Shown: positions 17,769 through 24,745 of the stretch, piece after piece | Numbering within the stretch: the first letter of the stretch is position 1 | Layout of the letters: each line of letters starts with the position of its first letter | Origin: Agrilactobacillus fermenti | Lineage (GTDB): Bacteria; Bacillota; Bacilli; Lactobacillales; Lactobacillaceae | DNA: 58,180 bases | Direction of reading: 5' to 3' | Assembly (NCBI RefSeq): GCF_021030645.1 | Contig: NZ_JACGCJ010000018.1 | Location: forward strand, 1 to 58,180 | The notes under the pieces: generated by a model | Database searches by the model: none | Told to the model about the DNA's origin: nothing | The model's input: the letters and a program-made list of their open reading frames with translations, nothing else | Made by a program: the position numbers and the translations under genes

Positions 17769-18683
17769 TTAATTACCACCTAAAAATGACTTCAAAGCAC
17801 CGCCTGCCGCAGAAGATTCCGCGCTTCTTAAGGCACTAGAAGCTTCTTGAGGACTACTAACATTGCCCATTTGCGAAACTTTCTGCTCCAACTGAGTAAT
17901 GGCATTGGCAAGATTTGAATTATCAGCCTGGGCTTGTTGCGCCAAGTCAGATAGTTGGCTTTTCACATCTTGGATCTGAGCTTGATAAGTCCCGGCATCG
18001 TTGGATTCTTGATAACCGTCAACGGCGTTTTTCAAATCTTTAACCGTCTGCGTCAACTGCGAAATTTCAGAACTAGTGGGGCTAGAAGTAGTGGCTTGAC
18101 TGGATGAGCTGCTCGATTCACTGGCGCTGGAACTGGTGACTTGAGAACTTTCCTGTTGACTATCAGCACTTTGATCATTGTTATTCCCACTAAACGTATG
18201 GATCAGTAAGAAAATGACAATAATCACTAAAATGACAGCTAATAATGTCCACATCAAATGTTTGCCGCGATTGCGCTTTTTTGGTTTATTGGGTTTGGTT
18301 TTATTGGGCTGGGCTTGGTTTGTTGTACTATTAGTTTTGGGTGCTGCTTGTGCTGATGCCGCCGGGTGTACATTCGCAGTAGGTGTTTCAGGCGCTTGTG
18401 TTTGGGCCATGCGTCCATCCAAATCGACTAATTGAACATTAAACATCTGCCCTGTAATTTTTCCCGTTTCAGGATCACTTACAAAAGCTTGAATCTGATA
18501 ATTGCCAGACTGCTGAAAATTCACTTGCGATGTGTCGATTTGAACCCGATCGCTGATATCCGCCCCTTTGGCTGAAAAAGCCTTAATATGAGCTTGCTGA
18601 ATCCATTGTTGGTCCGTTAATTCCAAACCCGTTTGTAGTCTAAGGGTCGTTGTGCCAATCGTTAAAATTGGTTTATCTGTCAA
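17769..18683 (-). CDS. Membrane-anchored protein with Ig-like head and coiled-coil tail
   Basis: Residues 1-90 look like a small beta-sandwich of the Ig-like cell-surface type (ISDRVQIDTSQVNFQQSGNY). Residues 95-140 are a low-complexity Ala/Pro/Asn/Lys linker ending in the basic KPKKRNRGK. One membrane helix follows (HLMWTLLAVILVIIVIFLLI). Then come a Ser-rich linker and a Gln/Leu-rich coiled coil at about 215-280. No N-terminal signal peptide is seen, so the Ig-like part may be cytosolic and the coil outside (inference from the basic flank). Start is TTG 18683 after a gggggt site. Function unknown. Confidence 0.6.
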   Translation of the reverse strand: MTDKPILTIGTTTLRLQTGLELTDQQWIQQAHIKAFSAKGADISDRVQIDTSQVNFQQSGNYQIQAFVSDPETGKITGQMFNVQLVDLDGRMAQTQAPETPTANVHPAASAQAAPKTNSTTNQAQPNKTKPNKPKKRNRGKHLMWTLLAVILVIIVIFLLIHTFSGNNNDQSADSQQESSQVTSSSASESSSSSSQATTSSPTSSEISQLTQTVKDLKNAVDGYQESNDAGTYQAQIQDVKSQLSDLAQQAQADNSNLANAITQLEQKVSQMGNVSSPQEASSALRSAESSAAGGALKSFLGGN

Positions 18684-18801
18684 AAAAGTTACCCCCTTGT
18701 CGCACTCTGTTTGTTTTTATTTTACCTGAAAAAAATGATTTGCCATCAGCCGGAGGTCTAAACTTTACCAAAGGTTTACCAATCCAACAAGGCTGATATG
18801 C

Positions 18802-18807
18802 TATAAT
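18802..18807 (+). promoter_or_regulatory. Extended -10 promoter of the DUF6056 gene
   Basis: TGcTATAAT, an extended -10 element, lies 40 bases upstream of the ATG at 18847. No strong -35 was seen, as is common with extended -10 promoters. Confidence 0.55.
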
Positions 18808-18846
18808 TACGAACAGTTAGCATTATTTTAACGTATTGGGGTTTTA

Positions 18847-20223
18847 ATGAAAATGAATACGACAGCAAAACGTTTCAAGCAAAAATGGATCTACCTGATT
18901 TTTATTTTATCTTTTGGCTTAATGGGGGCTCTAAACTTTTTAACTCCATTATATGATGATGATCTTTACATGTACCACCGCTACCATTCTTTCTGGAGTA
19001 TTTTAGACGTAGCCAATTATGAGTATCACAATTGGAATGGCCGCGCCGTGGGTCAAACAATTTTTCGTTCCCTATTAAACATCCCCTGGCCGGCTTTCAA
19101 AATTCTTAATGCTTTAGCTTTTTGTGCATTAACTTTCTTGATCCTATTATATACTTCCAAAAATTGGCAGAAACTGTCTCCCATCAAATATCTAGCAATT
19201 CTCGCCGCAAGTTGGCTCTTTTTGCCCGCTTTTGGACAAAGTGTGCTCTGGGCGGCAGGCTCTGGCAACTATCTTTGGACGACCCTCTTGATTCTCTGTC
19301 TCGCCCTACCTTATTTTATCAAAGCCTTCCATATTCAACGCACCCCCTTTAAGCATCACTTGAAGCCAGCTATCCGCGCGATACTCATCATTTTTTTAGG
19401 CATTCTAGCAGGCTGGTCCAACGAGAATACGTCCGGCGGCCTGATTATGGCAATTGGTTTGATGATGATCTATCAACTATTTGTGAAAAAAACTAAGTTA
19501 GCTTTATGGCAATACACCGGCTTTGCGGCCACCGTGTTCGGCTTTCTCATGTTGCTGCGCGCACCAGGCAACCAAGTTCGTACTATCGCCACAGTAGGTA
19601 AAGCTTACCTAAAGATCCCCTTCTTGCAGCGCTTTTCTACCGGTATCTGGCATGTCAGCGATTCCATGAACAAATTACATATGCCTTTCGTTTGGACACT
19701 GTTAGCTGCGATCATTGTGCTCTTTATTTTTTGGCCGTCCTTAGAACGTATTGTCAAAACCTTATTATGGACAGCCGTGGGTGCCGCCACGCTTTACGCT
19801 TTAGGTGCCGCACCAACCGCTATCGATGGCGGCCGTGCCTTTTTTGGTGGCATGGTATTTGGCCTGATTGCTTTATTTAGTGCCATCCCGGATAGTTTTG
19901 AGTTCCAAACGATCAAGTGGAAACGCGGTTTGATCCTACTTGCTAACTTAGCGATTATTATTAGTGCCTTATTTAATTTTTATCCTGGCTTTATGGATCT
20001 TTACCGTTCAAATGCAGCAATCAAAACGCGTTACAGCTATATTGAACAGCAAGTAGCCAAAGGTCACACCCATTTGAAGGTACCCCCAATGTGGTATTAT
20101 CCAACAACTAAATATGCCATCAACTATAATTCTCAAGATCTGGGCAAAGACCCTAAAGTATTCCCCAACGATGGCTATCCCGTCTACTTCAAAGGCTTAA
20201 AGAGCATTGTTCGACCACGGTAA
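18847..20223 (+). CDS. DUF6056-family polytopic membrane protein (458 aa)
   Basis: Integral membrane protein with about ten hydrophobic segments. The first extracellular loop after helix 1 carries DDDLYMYHRYHSFWS and then NWNGRAVGQ, the Asp-rich and WNGR motifs typical of DUF6056 proteins, which resemble GT-C glycosyltransferases. A C-terminal soluble domain (from about 385) ends near YPVYFKGLKSIVRPR. Directly downstream are gtrA and gtrB homologues on the same strand, so it probably acts as the polyprenyl-phosphate-sugar-dependent transferase that decorates a wall polymer with the sugar those two deliver (inference). Confidence 0.7.
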   Translation: MKMNTTAKRFKQKWIYLIFILSFGLMGALNFLTPLYDDDLYMYHRYHSFWSILDVANYEYHNWNGRAVGQTIFRSLLNIPWPAFKILNALAFCALTFLILLYTSKNWQKLSPIKYLAILAASWLFLPAFGQSVLWAAGSGNYLWTTLLILCLALPYFIKAFHIQRTPFKHHLKPAIRAILIIFLGILAGWSNENTSGGLIMAIGLMMIYQLFVKKTKLALWQYTGFAATVFGFLMLLRAPGNQVRTIATVGKAYLKIPFLQRFSTGIWHVSDSMNKLHMPFVWTLLAAIIVLFIFWPSLERIVKTLLWTAVGAATLYALGAAPTAIDGGRAFFGGMVFGLIALFSAIPDSFEFQTIKWKRGLILLANLAIIISALFNFYPGFMDLYRSNAAIKTRYSYIEQQVAKGHTHLKVPPMWYYPTTKYAINYNSQDLGKDPKVFPNDGYPVYFKGLKSIVRPR

Positions 20224-20292
20224 TAATTTTCAGAAATTCGCCACAAGTTTTACACAACTCCGATTTAAGCTAAACCCATCGTTGAAGTTGTA

Positions 20293-20321
20293 TTGAGTGC
20301 TTTTACGTTTTAGCTTATAAT
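20293..20321 (+). promoter_or_regulatory. Promoter of the gtrA-gtrB pair
   Basis: TTGAGT (20293-20298), a 17-base spacer and TATAAT (20316-20321) form a near-consensus vegetative promoter 30 bases before the gtrA start. So gtrAB can be expressed apart from the DUF6056 gene. Confidence 0.7.
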
Positions 20322-20351
20322 TTAGGTTTGTGTAAAGGAGTTTTCCCCATT

Positions 20352-20801
20352 ATGATAGAGTTAATAAAAAAATATAAGCAACTGATCAACTACGCAATTT
20401 TTGGTGTATTGACGACTGTGATCAATATTGGCGCCTTTCAGTTATTGGATCATAATCTAAATTGGAACTATATGTGGGCTAACAATATGGCCTGGTTTAT
20501 TTCCGTCTTATTTGCCTTTTTCACCAATAAGACGCTTGTGTTTGGTTCTAAATACACGACCAAAGGTGCTTTTACGCGAGAACTCCTAGCCTTTTTTGCG
20601 GCGCGCTTAGCATCCCTACTCGTAGATGACGCCATTATGTATGTTGGGGTTTCGTTACTAGGTATGAATAGTTTACTCACAAAAATCGTAGATAATATCA
20701 TTGTTATTATCATTAATTACGTCTTGAGTAAAATTATCTTCAAGTCTGATCCAATGAAGTCTAAAAAAGAGGAAGTGGCTCAAAGTAAAGATGTCCGCTG
20801 A
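20352..20801 (+). CDS. GtrA-family membrane protein, putative lipid-linked sugar flippase
   Basis: Small protein with four hydrophobic segments and the GtrA signature: YAIFGVLTTVINIGAFQLLD at the start, NNMAWFISVLFAFFTNKTLVF in the middle, and a last helix NIIVIIINYVLSKIIFK. GtrA proteins are thought to flip polyprenyl-phosphate sugars. ATG 20352 follows aaaggag at a good distance; the longer ORF start would contain that site. The stop overlaps the start of the glycosyltransferase gene by 11 bases, which implies coupled translation. Confidence 0.85.
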   Translation: MIELIKKYKQLINYAIFGVLTTVINIGAFQLLDHNLNWNYMWANNMAWFISVLFAFFTNKTLVFGSKYTTKGAFTRELLAFFAARLASLLVDDAIMYVGVSLLGMNSLLTKIVDNIIVIIINYVLSKIIFKSDPMKSKKEEVAQSKDVR

Positions 20802-21729
20802 GAAAAATTTATCTGTTGTCATCCCTTGTTATAACGAGCAGGAAACCATCCCGATTTTTTATAAAACCATGGAAGGTATCAACGCCCAAATTCCTGATTA
20901 TGAAATCGACTACTACTTTGTCGATGATGGTTCCAAAGACAACACCTTAAAAGAAATGCGCCAACTGCAAGCAAAAAATCCAAAACGGGTGCACTACTTA
21001 TCTTTCTCGCGTAATTTTGGTAAAGAATCTGCATTATTAGCAGGTCTCGATGCTGCAAAAGGTGAGCTAGTCGCCGTCATGGACGTAGATCTACAAGATC
21101 CACCAGAATTGTTAATTGACATGCTTGCAGGCATCCAAAAAGAAGATTATGACTGCGTGGCTGCCCGCCGTGTTTCTCGCGATGGTGAACCACCCATTCG
21201 TTCGTTTTTTGCCCGCATGTTTTACCGGCTAATTAATAAAATCTCGGAAACGCCAATTGTAGATGGTGCCCGTGACTTCCGGCTTATGACGCGTCCGGTT
21301 GTGGACTCCATCTTATCCATGCGCGAATATAATCGCTTTTCCAAGGGTATTTTTGGTTGGGTCGGTTATAAAACCAAATACTTAGAATATAAAAACGTGG
21401 AACGTGTGGCTGGTGAAACAAGCTGGTCCTTTTGGAAATTATTCCGTTATTCCTTAGATGGTATTGTTAGTTTTTCAGAATTTCCACTCTCCATCGCCTC
21501 TTGGATTGGCTTTATTTCCTTTGTCATTTCGTTTATTTTCCTTGCTTTTATTGTAATTCGTGCGGCCGTTCATGGCGACCCAACGCCAGGTTGGCCGTCA
21601 ATGGTTTCAATCTTCTTAATGATCGGCGGCCTCCAACTCCTTTGCTTAGGCATTGTGGGTAAGTATATCGGCAATATTTATCTTGAAGTCAAGAATCGTC
21701 CGCGTTACATCGTCAAAGAGAAAAAATAG
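20791..21729 (+). CDS. GtrB-like polyprenyl-phosphate glycosyltransferase (312 aa)
   Basis: GT2-family enzyme that loads a hexose on undecaprenyl phosphate at the inner membrane face. The GT-A fold is clear: VVIPCYNEQETI, DDGSKDNTL, SFSRNFGKESALLAGLDAA and the metal-binding VMDVDLQDPPEL. Two C-terminal membrane helices (near 235-260 and 270-295) match GtrB/DPM1-type enzymes. It overlaps gtrA by 11 bases. Together they would supply a flipped polyprenyl-sugar to a GT-C transferase such as the DUF6056 protein. Confidence 0.88.
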   Translation: MSAEKNLSVVIPCYNEQETIPIFYKTMEGINAQIPDYEIDYYFVDDGSKDNTLKEMRQLQAKNPKRVHYLSFSRNFGKESALLAGLDAAKGELVAVMDVDLQDPPELLIDMLAGIQKEDYDCVAARRVSRDGEPPIRSFFARMFYRLINKISETPIVDGARDFRLMTRPVVDSILSMREYNRFSKGIFGWVGYKTKYLEYKNVERVAGETSWSFWKLFRYSLDGIVSFSEFPLSIASWIGFISFVISFIFLAFIVIRAAVHGDPTPGWPSMVSIFLMIGGLQLLCLGIVGKYIGNIYLEVKNRPRYIVKEKK

Positions 21730-21786
21730 CGTGAGAGTAATTTTAGAACGCGTTTGAAATAAAAACGTTCATCAATCAAATAAAGC

Positions 21787-21906
21787 CGAGAGTGAGAGCA
21801 AAGGCGCCCAGCGCCTGAGCACCAACAAGAACTACGAAAAATGGTGGACTTTCTATTTGAGTCATTCGTCGTTGAGTGAGGGCATTACCTTTTGGAACAC
21901 GTTTAA
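21787..21906 (+). repeat. Dispersed repeat, copy 2, joined to the gaacacgttta motif
   Basis: 21787-21870 is a homologue of 11503-11600 (gagtgagagcaaaggcg through aaaaatggtggac). It is followed directly by ttgagtgagggcattacctt and tggaacacgttta, the leader motif seen at 14841 and 17724. The block holds no ORF. It shows that the two short repeat motifs can occur as one composite unit. Confidence 0.55.
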
Positions 21907-21927
21907 GATACAATCGTTCGCGAAATA

Positions 21928-21977
21928 ATCGGAGCCGTAGACAAAACATTAGTTTTGTCCCGGCTCCGATTTTTTTG
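21928..21977. terminator. Bidirectional terminator between gtrB and the GT-C gene
   Basis: Arms atcggagcc/ggctccgat with inner gacaaaac/gttttgtc and a T run on the right. Its inner core is shared with the hairpins at 9330 and 17659. Confidence 0.75.
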
Positions 21978-22016
21978 ATATAGATTAATACTCACAACTC
22001 ATTTTTACTGTGTGGC

Positions 22017-23384
22017 TCAACCTTTGATTTTTCGTACCCACCACGTTTTTACCCGTGTCACCATCTGTCTCAGCTGTCCAGCCATTAAGTCACTGTTTGT
22101 GATAGATAAATGCTGCCGATAGTGTGCCCATAAGAACCACAATAGCAGTATTAAACTTAAGCTCACATTTATTAGCGAACCCCATTGGTAAAACTGAGCC
22201 GCTTGCTTAGCACTGCCAAAAACATGATATTCCAGCTGGATCCAGACGGTAAATTCGTTAAATAAAATCAGCAGACTAAAGCACTGCCAACGCACCCAAT
22301 CTCCTACCCAATGTGTTATTGACTTTGTTAATAACAATAAAAATAAGAAAGGTATCATAATCAGCTGATAACGCTCATGCTGCGCACCAGTCAGCATAAA
22401 AATTGCTAGCGTATAGATCAGCCCTGCCGACCACATATCAAATGTCATCAGCTTCTGTTGGCGCAGCCAATAAGCGACCCCTAGGAAGAAAAGAATCAGC
22501 GCAATTAGCAAAAGATTGGCTTGGTTATATGTAAAAGTACCAAAAAATGTTTGGTTCATTTGAATATTTGGCTGCCGCCCGTAGAAACTTGCGCCCCAAA
22601 CATTAAACCCGCCCATCAATAAGTGACTATATTCGCCAAATGCTTTGAACGTCATGGTAAATGGTAATAGAAAGTCAAAGTTATACAGGCTAAAAGGGAA
22701 CCAACCCACATAGATCGTTAAAAAGCCATAGAAAACGCCATCTAAGGTGCGGCGCCAACCACGCTTAAGCCAGGTTTCAGCTATAAATAAAGGCACAAAA
22801 TACAGCATCTGAAACTTCATCAAACAGCCAATCCCCAGTAGAATTGCACTAAAACGTACTTTATCATGCTTTAACAGTAACGCAGCCGCCAAGGTAAAAA
22901 AGATCAGAGCCGAGTCAATTTGCCCCCAAATAATCGTATTAAACGTTAATGCTGGTAATAATACCAATGCTAGTCCTAATGCCGCTGCACGTAAATTCTG
23001 ACCACAAAACCTAAAAATCAGCCAGCCATTGGCAATCTGAAAAACAATCGGCCAGAATCGAATCGATACATATGCTAAGAAGACAAACCAAGCGTTAGAA
23101 CTGGTATACCAAACCAGCCCTGGTCGCAGCCATCCTTGGAGCGTACTCAAAAGGATAGGATAAAGTGGCGGGTAATCGATCCGCTTGCCCACATGAAAAT
23201 GAGGCGCGTACATCCCCCATAAGTTGGTCCCCACCCGATGAACCCATTGAAAATTCGTCCATTGTAGATCTACCTTAGTCTGAAAGAAGCCACTGATCAT
23301 CAAAAAAGTGAGCAGTAAGCTAAATAAAATTGAATAAAACACAATACAAATTTGCTTTTTTGACCATGTCGCGGTTAATTTCAT
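22017..23384 (-). CDS. GT-C-type membrane glycosyltransferase (mannosyltransferase-like)
   Basis: About ten membrane helices with a GT-C-like layout. The first large extracellular loop contains HVGKRIDYPPLYP, a motif often seen in polyprenol-sugar-dependent transferases of DUF2029/PIG-like type, and later NTIIWGQIDSALIFF (WGQ-D) matches the same families. Substrate unknown. The start is ATG 23384 (MKLTATW) behind gaggg; the 19 residues of the longer ORF precede that site and are rejected. Lies next to GH43 and gtrAB, so a role in a wall or exopolysaccharide side chain is likely (inference). Confidence 0.72.
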   Translation of the reverse strand: MKLTATWSKKQICIVFYSILFSLLLTFLMISGFFQTKVDLQWTNFQWVHRVGTNLWGMYAPHFHVGKRIDYPPLYPILLSTLQGWLRPGLVWYTSSNAWFVFLAYVSIRFWPIVFQIANGWLIFRFCGQNLRAAALGLALVLLPALTFNTIIWGQIDSALIFFTLAAALLLKHDKVRFSAILLGIGCLMKFQMLYFVPLFIAETWLKRGWRRTLDGVFYGFLTIYVGWFPFSLYNFDFLLPFTMTFKAFGEYSHLLMGGFNVWGASFYGRQPNIQMNQTFFGTFTYNQANLLLIALILFFLGVAYWLRQQKLMTFDMWSAGLIYTLAIFMLTGAQHERYQLIMIPFLFLLLLTKSITHWVGDWVRWQCFSLLILFNEFTVWIQLEYHVFGSAKQAAQFYQWGSLINVSLSLILLLWFLWAHYRQHLSITNSDLMAGQLRQMVTRVKTWWVRKIKG

Positions 23385-23485
23385 AGTTATACCCTCATTG
23401 TCATTCACATCAATATCATCATACCACGTCTCTGAAAACAAGCGGGCTATGTTACAATTAGAGCAACTTTTAACAGGGAGTCATT

Positions 23486-24505
23486 ATGAAAAACAAACAC
23501 CAACCCTATCGTCTCTATTTAATGCTAGCCGGTCTTTTAGTCATCCTGATCGGTTTAAGTATCTATGCTTTCAACCCGCATCACCAACAGCGTATTTCTA
23601 AACCGCGCGACCATTATTTGTTCGTTTACTTTACAATGCCGAAGTATCCAAATAATGAACAGATTCATTTTGCTGTCAGTACAGATGGCTACCATTTTAA
23701 CCCCCTCCATCACAATCAACCAGTCTTCTTCGCTAAAAAAGGTTATCCAGCCGTACGCGACCCTTTTATCATGCGCGCCCAAAATCACAAAGGGTTCTAT
23801 ATTTTGGCGACTGCTGGCGGCTGGCAGCAAGAATCAGGCGACCCAACCACCATTGCCCAACCAAATCCCAATATTCATGTCTGGCACAGTCAAAACCTTA
23901 CAGATTGGCACGAATCATTGGTCCCCATAGCCGATCAGCAAACAAAATTTGTTTGGGCACCGGAAGCCATTTATGACCGTCAGCACCATAAATACCTAGT
24001 CTACTGGTCACAGCCCATAAATGCGAAACTACCCCAGTCCAAATTTGCGATTTATGCCGCACAAACAAAAGATTTTAAACATTTCACCAAACCACGCGTT
24101 TATCTCAACCAAAAAAATCAGAGTCAGATCGACATGACTATTTTTTCAAGTGGCACTAATTACTATCAATTCACTAAAAATGAAACGACTAAACAAGTTT
24201 TCGAAACACGTTTAACCCAATTAATCAATAAAAAAAGACAAGCAATCCCAAGCCATCGCTTAGTTCAAGAAAAAAATGTTGAGGGCCCAACTGTCTACAA
24301 ACTCTATCACCAGCACAAATGGCTGCTGCTGCTAGATCACTATGATCAAAAAGGCTATCAAGCATTCAGTACCTCGAATTTAAATAGCGGCCAATTCACA
24401 CCAATTCATTCAAAATCCTATCATTTACCAATAGGCGCGAGACATGGAACCGTCATACCAATTACTAAAATAGAGTATCAGCGGCTTTGGAAACATTACC
24501 AATAA
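23486..24505 (+). CDS. Membrane-anchored GH43-like five-bladed propeller hydrolase
   Basis: One N-terminal helix (LYLMLAGLLVILIGLSIYAF) anchors an extracellular propeller. GH43-type key residues are visible: an early Asp region (FVYFTMPK, HFAVSTDGYHF), the pKa-modulating Asp in AVRDPFIM, and the acid Glu in FVWAPEAIYD, with QIDMTIFSSG further on. GH43 enzymes mostly cut arabinose or xylose links. Inverted neighbours are a GT-C transferase and gtrAB, so it may trim a self glycan rather than plant fibre (inference). Start ATG 23486 follows agggag. Confidence 0.7.
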   Translation: MKNKHQPYRLYLMLAGLLVILIGLSIYAFNPHHQQRISKPRDHYLFVYFTMPKYPNNEQIHFAVSTDGYHFNPLHHNQPVFFAKKGYPAVRDPFIMRAQNHKGFYILATAGGWQQESGDPTTIAQPNPNIHVWHSQNLTDWHESLVPIADQQTKFVWAPEAIYDRQHHKYLVYWSQPINAKLPQSKFAIYAAQTKDFKHFTKPRVYLNQKNQSQIDMTIFSSGTNYYQFTKNETTKQVFETRLTQLINKKRQAIPSHRLVQEKNVEGPTVYKLYHQHKWLLLLDHYDQKGYQAFSTSNLNSGQFTPIHSKSYHLPIGARHGTVIPITKIEYQRLWKHYQ

Positions 24506-24745
24506 AGTATCAATTCAATCCCAGAATACTGGTAATTTTATGCAAAAACTGTACTTCACTAGTCACCTGTTTCATATTTTCATTTTCATTATTTATGATT
24601 TTTTTAATTCATTAAAACACGAATTATTAATAGATATAAATAAATAAATATTCGCAAATCAGCTCACAAAACGGCCTTTAAATGGTATGCTTTCTTTAAT
24701 GTCAATTCATACTTTTAAACTCGAATCGTAGAGGTGAGCATTGCC

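Noticed and set aside
24540-24650. 36-codon hydrophobic plus-strand ORF after the GH43-like gene
   Set aside because: Considered as a fourth small peptide, but it lacks a ribosome site and the (I/M)LG layout.
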